NCBI GenBank assembly: GCA_937899715.1
Contig: CALCNX010000043.1
Location: 1-25,308, forward strand
Reading direction: 5' to 3'
Origin: an uncultured bacterium
GTDB taxonomy: Bacteria > Bacteroidota > Ignavibacteria > Kapaibacteriales > UBA4661
DNA: 25,308 bases
Below the pieces are notes generated by a model. The model was not told the origin of the DNA, made no database searches, and worked only from the letters and a program-made list of their open reading frames with translations. Positions 1 to 7,706 of this stretch are shown here, piece by piece (positions within the stretch are counted from its first letter, which is position 1; each line of letters starts with the position of its first letter). The translations under genes and the position numbers were made by a program.

Positions 1-514
1 AAATGTAGCCCTTATCAAACAGTTTGCGGTTCTGCTCAACGGCATTGCTATCGGATTCAATTTCACGACGTTTGATGCGAATGGTGTTTTCGAGTTGCTG
101 GAGTTTTGCGGTCAGTGTGGCTTTGAGTTGCGCTTCTGAATTGCGCTTGAGTGCAATGTTATCGCTGAGTTTGTCCAGCGCTAATTCTGCTCCGCGCACA
201 TCCAACTCCAACACGGCATCGCCCTTGCGAACGCTATCGCCTGTGCGCCGCAGCACCCGCACGACGCGGGCTTCAACGGGACTATTCATGACCAAATCAA
301 ACTCCGGCACGACCACACCCGTCGCATCCAGCATCCCTTCGATGCTGCCCGTCTCGATGACTGCCGTGCGAATGCGATTCGCTTCGATGCTTGGAGCCAT
401 GAGTCCACCCGCGTAGGCTGCCGCCACCAGTACCACACCAAGCGGAAGAACAATCTTGAATGCAGATTTCAAACGCCCTTGCCAGACGGCTCGTGTAGAA
501 AGTTCTCTGTCCAT
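1..514 (-). CDS. Efflux membrane-fusion/periplasmic adaptor protein (HlyD/RND type), 5' part only
   Basis: The frame opens with ATG at 514 and stays open to the window edge, giving 171 codons with the C-terminus missing. A short cytoplasmic tail is followed by one hydrophobic segment (about residues 18-33) and then a lipoyl/barrel-sandwich half. There the pattern 'SPVEARVVRVLRRTGDSVRKG' with 'DAVLELD' (about residues 68-93) is the classic adaptor signature. A charged coiled-coil hairpin begins after about residue 100. Such adaptors bridge an inner-membrane ABC or RND pump to an outer-membrane TolC-like channel. The transported substrate cannot be told from this part. No Shine-Dalgarno is seen, which is usual in Bacteroidota. 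A sigma-54-like promoter and palindromic sites lie upstream, so inducible expression is likely. The pump and channel genes would be expected beyond position 1. The family call is firm; ABC versus RND is open. Confidence 0.85.
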   Translation of the reverse strand, partial: MDRELSTRAVWQGRLKSAFKIVLPLGVVLVAAAYAGGLMAPSIEANRIRTAVIETGSIEGMLDATGVVVPEFDLVMNSPVEARVVRVLRRTGDSVRKGDAVLELDVRGAELALDKLSDNIALKRNSEAQLKATLTAKLQQLENTIRIKRREIESDSNAVEQNRKLFDKGYI

Positions 515-560
515 ACTGTGAAAAAATTACGAGTGAAAGATGGTATTGCTCATCAAGAAT

Positions 561-577
561 AGCCAATAACTGTGCCA
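561..577 (-). promoter_or_regulatory. Candidate sigma-54 (-24/-12) promoter for the adaptor gene
   Basis: On the minus strand the sequence reads TGGCACAGTTATTGGCT. The -24 block TGGCAC is perfect and is followed by a 5-nt spacer and TTGG where TTGC is expected, a single mismatch. Transcription would start near 551, leaving a leader of about 37 nt before the ATG at 514. The palindromes 55-90 bp further upstream sit where enhancer-binding proteins normally bind, which strengthens the call. The mismatch in the -12 GC dinucleotide is the main weakness. Confidence 0.45.
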
Positions 578-630
578 AAACGCAAGGCTTGATTCTATGC
601 GGCTTTCGGGCAAACGCCGTAGAAGCAATG

Positions 631-646
631 TGTCCGAAAGCGGACA
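631..646. promoter_or_regulatory. Palindromic operator/enhancer site 1
   Basis: TGTCCG-AAAG-CGGACA is a perfect 6-bp inverted repeat around a 4-nt spacer. It lies about 80-95 bp upstream of the start predicted from the sigma-54-like promoter. This is the usual place for a dimeric NtrC-family activator. The binding protein is not in the window. Confidence 0.5.
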
Positions 647-650
647 AGTG

Positions 651-666
651 CGTCCGATAGCGGATA
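651..666. promoter_or_regulatory. Palindromic operator/enhancer site 2
   Basis: CGTCCG-ATAG-CGGATA is a second copy of the same dyad (TCCG-N4-CGGA core). It starts exactly 20 bp after site 1, about two helical turns, so both would face the same side of the DNA. A lone half-site AGCGGACA follows at 700-707. Repetition of the same core with helical phasing supports real regulatory sites. Confidence 0.45.
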
Positions 667-718
667 GGATTGCCCACACGAAAAGAAACTTTTGGCAGAA
701 GCGGACAAAAGCAGCATA

Positions 719-746
719 TTTGCTCACTTTCCACTTCATTCATTTG
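719..746 (+). promoter_or_regulatory. Weak candidate Bacteroidota-type promoter for the redoxin gene
   Basis: TTTG at 719-722 and TTCATTTG at 739-746 resemble the Bacteroidota -33 (TTTG) and -7 (TAnnTTTG) boxes. The -7 box has one mismatch, and the 16-nt gap is slightly short. It would give a leader of roughly 20 nt before the ATG at 773. This is a pattern match only. Confidence 0.22.
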
Positions 747-772
747 CAATACAGCACTCATTTTTTGTTATT

Positions 773-1330
773 ATGGCAGCAACCCCCTCCACTATGATTC
801 CGCTTGGAACACCAGCGCCCGATTTCATGCTTCCCGAAGTTGTGTATGGCAAGCCCATTTCGCTTGAGGGTGTGCGCGGCACAAAAGCAACCGTCATTAT
901 GTTCATCTGCAATCACTGCCCATATGTGCTGCACGTAAACGAAGAATTGGTACGCCTCGCAAACGACTACACACCGCACGGTTGCTCGTTTGTCGCAATC
1001 AGTTCTAACGACGTGAAACTCTACCCCGACGACGCGCCCGACAAAATGAAATATCACGCGCTGGAGTTCAGCTACCCTTTTCCCTACTGCTACGACGAAA
1101 CCCAAGACGTAGCGCGGGCGTACAAGGCAGCCTGCACGCCGGATTTCTTCGTCTTCGATGCAGATTTGCGCTGTGTTTATCGGGGACAGTTCGATGATGC
1201 ACGCCCCGGAAACGATATTCCACCAAGCGGACACGACGTGAGAGCCGCCTTGGATGCGCTTTTACGTGGGGAAGCTATGAGCCAAGAACAAAAGCCAAGT
1301 ATTGGCTGTAATATCAAATGGAAACAATAA
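773..1330 (+). CDS. Thioredoxin-fold redoxin (AhpC/TSA-like) family protein
   Basis: The product is 185 aa when started at ATG 773. The frame is open further upstream, but family members begin just before the conserved 'PLGTPAPDF' segment, so this start is preferred. The thioredoxin fold is shown by that N-terminal strand, the CxxC-type active site C46-N-H-C49-P50 after a hydrophobic beta strand, and the 'TPDFFVFD' segment (the cis-Pro region of the family). The tail ends in the family-typical 'SIGCNIKWK'. No signal peptide is visible, so it is probably cytoplasmic. It is likely a thiol-disulfide oxidoreductase or peroxiredoxin-like protein, but the substrate is unknown. It faces away from the adaptor gene across a 258-bp shared upstream region, and the lipoprotein gene follows after 30 bp. 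Confidence 0.85.
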   Translation: MAATPSTMIPLGTPAPDFMLPEVVYGKPISLEGVRGTKATVIMFICNHCPYVLHVNEELVRLANDYTPHGCSFVAISSNDVKLYPDDAPDKMKYHALEFSYPFPYCYDETQDVARAYKAACTPDFFVFDADLRCVYRGQFDDARPGNDIPPSGHDVRAALDALLRGEAMSQEQKPSIGCNIKWKQ

Positions 1331-1360
1331 TGTATTTCTCAGTTTCGCAGGAACAACAAT

Positions 1361-2008
1361 ATGAAAACATATTTACCACGCTCTCTGTTTTTTCACCTCT
1401 TTCTGAGCGCTCTGGCACTCAGTTCTTGCGCCTCTTCCGGCATTGCCACAAGCGTTGATTCTTCTATCAATTTTGCGGCGTACCGCACCTTTGCATGGCT
1501 GCCCGATTCCACGTGGCAAGAAACGAAATACGATAATGCAATTCTTCAACGCCGCGTTGAGCAAGAAGTAGTGCAGCTTTTGAAGTCCAAAGGTTACACG
1601 CTGGACACACTTCAAGCAGATTTTCTGGTGCATCACCACGTCACAGTCGAAGAGCGCAAGCGAGTCGTACAAGCACCAAGCTATCTCTATTCACCGAACA
1701 GATACTTTGCTAATCGCGGATATTTTCTCTCTATGTACGAACCGATGATGGTCAGCAACCGACTCCGCGAAGTGCAGTACCGCGAAGGGATACTCATCGT
1801 GGACGTGGTTGACCGCAAGCAACAGCGCCTTGTCTGGCGGGGTTGGTCGGAGCAACCGATTGAAAGTATTGCAGAATTTGAACGCTCCGTGGAATCACGC
1901 TTAAAAGATCTTAAAAGATATTGTCGCACAGTTTCCAGCGCCCGGCACTTCCAAATAGTTTCCATTGCTCAATTATTTTCGCACTACGCCACTCTGCTAA
2001 CTCTATGA
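1361..2008 (+). CDS. DUF4136 family lipoprotein with a frameshifted C-terminus
   Basis: The present reading frame gives 215 aa. The N-terminus is a lipoprotein signal peptide with lipobox L-S-S-C23. The body matches DUF4136: 'FAAYRTFAWLP' after the lipid anchor, then an Ile/Val-rich strand followed by 'QRLVWRGWSE'. Family members usually end with a short Ile-rich helix and a 'FP' motif. Here that ending (D-I-V-A-Q-F-P-A-P-G-T-S-K, stop at 1956-1958) lies in another frame, because a 10-bp unit is tandemly duplicated at 1900-1919. Removing one copy restores a 195-aa protein. As it stands, the last 32 residues are replaced and the stop (2006-2008) overlaps the next start codon at 2005. It is probably an envelope lipoprotein of unknown role. 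The duplication could also be a sequencing or assembly error. Confidence 0.8.
   Translation: MKTYLPRSLFFHLFLSALALSSCASSGIATSVDSSINFAAYRTFAWLPDSTWQETKYDNAILQRRVEQEVVQLLKSKGYTLDTLQADFLVHHHVTVEERKRVVQAPSYLYSPNRYFANRGYFLSMYEPMMVSNRLREVQYREGILIVDVVDRKQQRLVWRGWSEQPIESIAEFERSVESRLKDLKRYCRTVSSARHFQIVSIAQLFSHYATLLTL
1900..1919. repeat. 10-bp perfect tandem duplication causing a frameshift
   Basis: CTTAAAAGAT occurs twice back to back (1900-1909 and 1910-1919). The extra copy shifts the lipoprotein frame by one base. The original-looking ending resumes at 1920 in the other frame. Confidence 0.9.
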
Positions 2009-4689
2009 AACCAATACAGTCCTATTCACCCGATGAAGCCTTGCTTGCGCTGGAATCTCAATCCAACGGTTTGGCATCAAGCGTTGCCGCAGAGCGACTT
2101 GCCCGATTGGGACGGAACGAGCTTCCGGCAGAAAAGCAAACATCCATGATTATACGCTTTGTGCGGCAGTTCACACATTTTTTTGCGCTGCTTCTGTGGT
2201 TCGCCGCAGCCCTGTGCTTTGCGGCGCACGTGGTCAATCCGGAATCGGATATGCTGCCCATTGGTATTGCGATTGTTATTGTTGTCGTGGTCAATGGCAT
2301 TTTCAGTTTTGTGCAGGAATTTCGTACCGAAAAGACGCTTGAAACCATGAAACGTCTCCTGCCTGCAAAAGCGAAAGTCCTGCGCGACGGCGTAATGATT
2401 GATCTTGAGACGACGGAATTAGTAGTGGGCGACATTGTTTTGCTGAATGAAGGGGACAAGCTGCCTGCGGATGTGCGCATTATCACGAGCGAGGAATTAT
2501 CGCTGAACGCAAGTATCCTCACGGGCGAATCAATGCCCGTAGCCTTGACCGAGCAAGCATCTCTGAAGCCAACACTGCAAGAAGCTGATAACGTCGCTTT
2601 TTCAGGCACCTATATCGTTTCGGGACGCGGAACGGCGGTCGTTTTTGCGACAGGCGCAAACACGGAGTATGGGAAAATTGCCCGCTCCACCGCATCGGTG
2701 CAAAAAGGCATTGGTCATATCGAACAAGAAATCGCCTACGTGTCGCGTGTTATCTCGTTTCTGGCATTAGGCATGGGCTTGGTATTTTTCCTTTTAGGCA
2801 ACATGAAAGGCATGAACATTTGGGCAAATTGTGTTTTTGCGATTGGTATTATCGTCGCCAATGTCCCCGAAGGACTTCTGCCGACCGTCACGATGGCTCT
2901 GGCACTGGGCGCGAAGCGCATGGCAAATGTTCAATTTCTCGTCAAAAAATTGGATGTGATTGAGAATTTGGGTTCGGTGACGGTCATAGCCACAGACAAG
3001 ACAGGGACTATCACGCAGAACAAAATGGAAGTTAAAAAGGTTGTTTCCGGCGGCGAGGTGATAGACGTTACCCAAGTGCCGGATGCAGCCAGCGAGCGGA
3101 CGCTGACACTCTGCAACAACGTCAGCACAGGTTCGGAAGACCCCACTGATAAAGCGATTTACCACTATCTTGAGAGCTTTGGCGAGGTAGCACCACTCCG
3201 TGCAGCATACACGCGCGTTCACGAATTTGTGTTTGATTACAGCCTGAAGCGCACAACAACGGTGGACACGCACACAGACAGTCAAGGCACAAGCGTTGTC
3301 TATTCATGCAAAGGTGCTTTTGAATCGGTCGTGAACGCTTGCTCTGTGATGCAAGTGCGCAACGGCACTAAAACTCTGGACAGCGCCATGCGCACACGGC
3401 TCACCAAGCAGCACGACAGCTTGGCACGTCAGGGTTACCGCGTGATTGCATTCGCACAAAAAACGACATCGGAGATAACACAGAACCGCGCAGAAGCGGA
3501 AACGGACTTGATTTTTACGGGCATGATTGCGCTTATTGATCCGCCGCGTGAAGGGGTGAAAGAAGCGATTCAATCGTGCGCGGCAGCCGGAGTGCGCGTC
3601 ATGATGGTCACAGGCGACAACCCACTCACCGCATCAGCCATTGCCGAACAAGTCGGTATTTTGGGCGCAACCAATCCCAATAAACACAACCACCGCAACG
3701 TCTTCACGGGAGAACAATTTCTCGCGCTGAATGACAAACAACGTGCGACAGTTCTGAGTCAAAATGCCGTAATTGCCCGCGCTACGCCAGACCATAAGCT
3801 GCGATTAGTCGAGGCACTCAAAGCAATGGGCGAAATCGTTGCCGTCACAGGCGACGGCGTGAACGACACCCCCGCACTCAAGAAAGCAGACGTAGGAATT
3901 GCGATGGGAAGCGGCACGGACATTGCCCGTGAGGTAGCGGATGCGATTATCCTCGACGACCATTTCGCAACGATTGTGGGCGGTATTCAGGAAGGACGTA
4001 CGTGCTTCGACAACATCAAAAAGTTTATCACCTACATCATGGCGAGTAATATGGCAGAACTCGTGCCGTTTATTGCATTTTTCCTCGGTGGATTGCCGCT
4101 TGCGCTCACCGTGCCGATGGTGCTTGCGGTGGATGTTGGCACTGATCTTATTCCCGCACTGGCACTCGGCGCAGAGCGCTCCGAAGCAGGCGTAATGACA
4201 CGTCCGCCCCGCAGCATCAATGCTCGATTGCTCACGATGGACGTATTTCTACGGGCGTATGGCTTTCTTGGATTGCTGGAATCCATATTTTCAATGGCGC
4301 TGTTTTTATGGTATCTTTCCTCGCATGGCATTGACTGGACGACGGCACTGTCACTTAATAATCTTAGCACCAACATTGATTACAAAGCCGCAATGACACT
4401 GGCATTTGCAGCCATTGTCTTTGGACAAATCGGTGCGGGGCTTGCCGCACGGAGCAACCGCGAACGCCTGTGGTCGGTGGGACTCTTCAGCAATGCGTTT
4501 TATCTCTGGGGCGTGGTCTATGAATTGACGTTGCTGACGGTCATAGTAACGGTACCGTTTTTGCAGCATCTTTTCGGTACGGCACTTTTTGAGCCGTGGT
4601 ATCTTTTATGCCTTGCGCCCCTTCCCCTTCTAATTGTTTTGGCTGAAGAAGCACGAAAATACTATGTCCGTCATCGATTGCCTGTCTAA
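2005..4689 (+). CDS. P-type cation-transporting ATPase, type IIC-like (Na+,K+-ATPase branch)
   Basis: The 894-aa protein starts at ATG 2005, where the family's N-terminal cation-ATPase segment begins; residues encoded further upstream overlap the previous gene. All P-type landmarks are present in order: TGES at 173-176 (dephosphorylation), PEGL at 288-291 in M4, the phosphorylated D331 in DKTGT, TGDN at 536-539, and GDGVND at 616-621. M4 reads 'NVPEGLL' and M6 reads 'VDVGTDLIPA' followed by an 'RPPR' loop. These resemble Na+,K+- or H+,K+-ATPase alpha subunits more than SERCA. The M5 Asn and Glu ('SNMAELVPF') and both M6 Asp residues that bind cations are kept. No beta subunit is encoded nearby, as is usual for bacterial homologues. 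The ion (Na+, K+, Ca2+ or H+) is not proven by sequence. Confidence 0.92.
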   Translation: MKPIQSYSPDEALLALESQSNGLASSVAAERLARLGRNELPAEKQTSMIIRFVRQFTHFFALLLWFAAALCFAAHVVNPESDMLPIGIAIVIVVVVNGIFSFVQEFRTEKTLETMKRLLPAKAKVLRDGVMIDLETTELVVGDIVLLNEGDKLPADVRIITSEELSLNASILTGESMPVALTEQASLKPTLQEADNVAFSGTYIVSGRGTAVVFATGANTEYGKIARSTASVQKGIGHIEQEIAYVSRVISFLALGMGLVFFLLGNMKGMNIWANCVFAIGIIVANVPEGLLPTVTMALALGAKRMANVQFLVKKLDVIENLGSVTVIATDKTGTITQNKMEVKKVVSGGEVIDVTQVPDAASERTLTLCNNVSTGSEDPTDKAIYHYLESFGEVAPLRAAYTRVHEFVFDYSLKRTTTVDTHTDSQGTSVVYSCKGAFESVVNACSVMQVRNGTKTLDSAMRTRLTKQHDSLARQGYRVIAFAQKTTSEITQNRAEAETDLIFTGMIALIDPPREGVKEAIQSCAAAGVRVMMVTGDNPLTASAIAEQVGILGATNPNKHNHRNVFTGEQFLALNDKQRATVLSQNAVIARATPDHKLRLVEALKAMGEIVAVTGDGVNDTPALKKADVGIAMGSGTDIAREVADAIILDDHFATIVGGIQEGRTCFDNIKKFITYIMASNMAELVPFIAFFLGGLPLALTVPMVLAVDVGTDLIPALALGAERSEAGVMTRPPRSINARLLTMDVFLRAYGFLGLLESIFSMALFLWYLSSHGIDWTTALSLNNLSTNIDYKAAMTLAFAAIVFGQIGAGLAARSNRERLWSVGLFSNAFYLWGVVYELTLLTVIVTVPFLQHLFGTALFEPWYLLCLAPLPLLIVLAEEARKYYVRHRLPV

Positions 4690-4759
4690 AAAATACTTGA
4701 ACTTGATTTCTTTTCTCCATTTCTTTTACTACCTTTTTCTCAATAATTCTTTCTCAACA

Positions 4760-5710
4760 ATGAGCATATCATTCCAAGACATCGAAAAAGCGCACGAGCG
4801 CATAAAACCATACACGCACCGAACACCGATTTTCACCAGCCGCATCCTGAATGAGCGTACGGGCGGCGAGCTTTTTTTTAAGTGCGAAAATTTCCAGAAA
4901 GTAGCGGCATTCAAGGCACGAGGCGCGTTCAACACCGTGTTTTCTCTGACAGATGCCGAAGCCAAGAATGGCGTTGTGACGCACTCCTCCGGCAATCATG
5001 CGGCGGCAGTGGCGCTGGCAGCCCGCACACGCGGCATCCCGGCGTATATCGTCATGCCGGAGAACTCGCCCCAAATCAAGAAGAATGCCGTCCGCTCTTA
5101 CGGCGGCGAAATTATCTTCTGCGGCAATACGCAAGCAGACCGCGAGACGGCAGCGGCAGAAGTAGAAAGCCGTACTAGCGCAACGTTCATTCACCCTTAC
5201 AACGACCTGCGCGTGATTGCCGGACAAGGCACGTGCGCAAAAGAACTCGTGGAAGACACGCCCAATCTTGATTTTGTGCTTGCGCCCGTGAGCGGTGGTG
5301 GTCTGCTTGCCGGAACGGCGCTTGCGGCGACATCTATGAATCCCAATGTCAAGGTCATCGGCTGCGAACCCGAAGAAGCGGACGATGCTTTTCGTTCCTT
5401 ACGCGACGGCACGATTTATCCTGCCATTACGCCGCCCCGAACTATCTGCGACGGTCTTCGCACCTCTCTTGGAACGCTCACCTTCCCCATCATCCAAGAG
5501 CGTGTCTCTGCCATTCACACCGTCAGCGAAGACGCTATCATTCGAGCCATGCGCACGGTCTGGGAAGTGCTCAAAATCATCATTGAGCCGTCATGCGCTG
5601 TGACAGTAGCAGTTGTGCTGGAGAAAAAACTGGACGTTCAGGGTAAACGTGTGGGCTTGATTCTGACGGGCGGAAATGTTGATTTGGATAAATTACCTTG
5701 GCAACCATAA
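4760..5710 (+). CDS. PLP-dependent threonine/serine dehydratase (ammonia-lyase), short form
   Basis: The product is 316 aa from ATG 4760. The upstream in-frame extension is hydrophobic and AT-rich and overlaps the ATPase gene, so it is rejected. It is a fold-type II PLP enzyme. The Schiff-base lysine is K52 in 'AAFKARGA' (many relatives have Ser or Gly where this has the Ala before Phe). 'SSGNHAAA' supplies the cofactor-stacking Asn, and 'SGGGLLAG' forms the phosphate-binding glycine loop. It is predicted to deaminate threonine and/or serine to the 2-oxo acid. The length fits catabolic or serine-racemase-like members, since the C-terminal ACT regulatory domain of IlvA is absent. It could therefore also be a serine racemase. 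It sits 70 bp after the ATPase and 51 bp before cyclase A on the same strand. Confidence 0.88.
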   Translation: MSISFQDIEKAHERIKPYTHRTPIFTSRILNERTGGELFFKCENFQKVAAFKARGAFNTVFSLTDAEAKNGVVTHSSGNHAAAVALAARTRGIPAYIVMPENSPQIKKNAVRSYGGEIIFCGNTQADRETAAAEVESRTSATFIHPYNDLRVIAGQGTCAKELVEDTPNLDFVLAPVSGGGLLAGTALAATSMNPNVKVIGCEPEEADDAFRSLRDGTIYPAITPPRTICDGLRTSLGTLTFPIIQERVSAIHTVSEDAIIRAMRTVWEVLKIIIEPSCAVTVAVVLEKKLDVQGKRVGLILTGGNVDLDKLPWQP

Positions 5711-5761
5711 GTCTGAACAAAAATCTTCTTTTCCTCTCTACTCTTGCACCAACGACAGACT

Positions 5762-7633
5762 ATGACAAAAACTATCCAAGACCTTCTTGCTCCGCTCGAA
5801 GAACAATTTGCGGCGACACACAACGAAAAAGAGCGTACGGATTTGCTCAATGAAATGAGCTTTCTCGTGCGCTTCCGCGATACCAACCGTGCGCTGCAAT
5901 TTGCCAACGACGCACTGCTCCTTGCCGAAGCAGCCGACTACGCCCGCGGTGCAGCACAAGCATACCTCAGCATCGGCTTTGCGATGTACCTGCTTTCTCG
6001 CAATGAAGAAGGTCTTGACTATGCCATCAAAAGCCTTTATGCCTTTGAATCTGCTGGCGACGAACAAGGTATTGGACGCGCACGATTGCTTATCGGCTCT
6101 GTCCATTGGTCGCTGGGCAATTACGACCAAGCACTCAGTAATGCAATGGCGGGCGTAAAGAGCTTGGAAACAACTGACGATGCGGAGTTTGCGGGTTGGG
6201 CATGGAACGTCATGGGCGGTATTCACCAAAGTATCGGCGACACCGATCAAGCGGTAGCATACTTCGACAAAGCCTTGCAAAATTTCAAAGCTGCCGGCAA
6301 TATTATCGGCGAAGCACGCATTATGAACGGTTTGGCGCTTGCGCTGGAAACGATGGAGAGCTACGAAGACGCGCTGGAATACAGCACACAAGCGCTCACC
6401 ATTCACCGCGCACAAGGAAATGCTCTCGGTGAAGCGCGGTCGCTGAATGACATTGGCAGCGTCTATTACCGCCAAGGGCGCTTTCAGGAAGCTCTTGAGT
6501 ACCACGAGCAAGCATTGCACATTCGCAGCGCAAGCAATAATCGCTCCAGTGAAATTACGAGTCTGCTGAATATGGGGATTGTTCTTTCGGCGACGGGAGA
6601 ATTTAGCAAAGCGACGAATTTACTTCTGACTGCGCTGGACATCGCCCTTGAAATCGGCGCAAAACCGAAGGTCTGCGACATTCATCATGCCCTTTCCGAA
6701 GTCTATGAACGCGCCGGAAATATTACAGAAGCATTTGAACACTACAAACAGTATCACACGGTCAAAGAAGAGGTGCTGAACAACGAGACCGCATCACGCT
6801 TGCGGTATTTGCAGACGAGCTTGGCAACGGAAAAGGTGGAGCAAGAAGCCGCACTGGAACGGCAAAAAAACAAAGAACTGGCTGAAGCGAATGCTGAAAT
6901 CCAGCGCCAAATGGCGATTCTGGACGAGCAAGCGACTGAAATTGAAGTATCGAACGCAGTGCTGGAAGAAAAGAATCTCGTCATCACGCAGCTTCATGAC
7001 GAGTCCGAGCGCCTTTTGCTGAACGTTCTCCCTGCTCCGATTGCCGTGCGCCTCAAGTCGGGTGAACGCGCCATTGCTGACCATTATGACAGCGTAACGG
7101 TACTTTTTGCCGATATTGTCGGCTTCACGAAACTTTCGCAAACAGTCTCCGCACGAGATTTGGTAGAAGGTTTGAACGGAATTTTTGGCGAATTTGATGC
7201 TCTCGCTGCCACGTATGGTTTAGAAAAAATCAAGACCATCGGTGATGCCTACATGGTCGCGGGCGGTCTGCCACAGCGCTCCCAAGACCACACAGAGCGA
7301 GTAGCCAGCTTTGCGCTTGCAATGCAGAACGTGATGAGCAATCCCGACGCAAAGAACAACCTCGGCGGAAGCGTACAAGTGCGCATCGGCATTCATACAG
7401 GCGAAGCGGTGGCGGGTGTGATTGGCACGAGTAAATTTGCGTATGACATTTGGGGTGACACCGTCAACACCGCAAGCCGCATGGAATCTCACGGCGAGGC
7501 GGGAAAGATTCACGTCTCGGAAGAAGTGTACTCAGCACTCAAGGGAACATTTGTATTTGAAGAACGCGGAGAGATTGAAGTCAAGGGCAAAGGTATGATG
7601 CGAACATATTTCCTATTGGAAAATAATGTATAA
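5762..7633 (+). CDS. Cyclase A: cytosolic TPR - coiled coil - class III adenylate cyclase
   Basis: The product is 623 aa from ATG 5762; a TTG 18 bp upstream is a less likely start. There is no signal peptide or membrane segment, so the protein should be cytosolic. Tetratricopeptide repeats fill about residues 30-335, with recurring 'A..Y...AL' and 'A+..L..IG..Y' helices. A charged coiled coil follows (about 345-415), then the linker 'LLLNVLPAPIAVRLKSGE', then the catalytic domain. Metal-binding D451 and D495, the ATP-selecting K491 and D562, and the transition-state N569 and R573 are all present, so it should make cAMP. The TPR region probably binds a protein partner that controls activity. 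It is the first of seven paralogues in the window. Confidence 0.93.
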   Translation: MTKTIQDLLAPLEEQFAATHNEKERTDLLNEMSFLVRFRDTNRALQFANDALLLAEAADYARGAAQAYLSIGFAMYLLSRNEEGLDYAIKSLYAFESAGDEQGIGRARLLIGSVHWSLGNYDQALSNAMAGVKSLETTDDAEFAGWAWNVMGGIHQSIGDTDQAVAYFDKALQNFKAAGNIIGEARIMNGLALALETMESYEDALEYSTQALTIHRAQGNALGEARSLNDIGSVYYRQGRFQEALEYHEQALHIRSASNNRSSEITSLLNMGIVLSATGEFSKATNLLLTALDIALEIGAKPKVCDIHHALSEVYERAGNITEAFEHYKQYHTVKEEVLNNETASRLRYLQTSLATEKVEQEAALERQKNKELAEANAEIQRQMAILDEQATEIEVSNAVLEEKNLVITQLHDESERLLLNVLPAPIAVRLKSGERAIADHYDSVTVLFADIVGFTKLSQTVSARDLVEGLNGIFGEFDALAATYGLEKIKTIGDAYMVAGGLPQRSQDHTERVASFALAMQNVMSNPDAKNNLGGSVQVRIGIHTGEAVAGVIGTSKFAYDIWGDTVNTASRMESHGEAGKIHVSEEVYSALKGTFVFEERGEIEVKGKGMMRTYFLLENNV

Positions 7634-7706
7634 GACTGCCCTTTTCCATTACTCATTCTTCAATACGGAACTGATACAATACTTAACAACAAATTCGGGC
7701 AATGCC

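Noticed and set aside
24..416. Rightward open frame of about 130 codons at the left end
   Set aside because: It is antisense to the adaptor gene, which has clear domain features; its Ser/Thr/Leu-rich translation has no recognisable motif.
4697..4737. Bacteroidota-type promoter before the dehydratase gene (TTG and TACCTTTT)
   Set aside because: The spacing between boxes is too long and the -7 box is incomplete; the T-rich leader makes chance matches likely.
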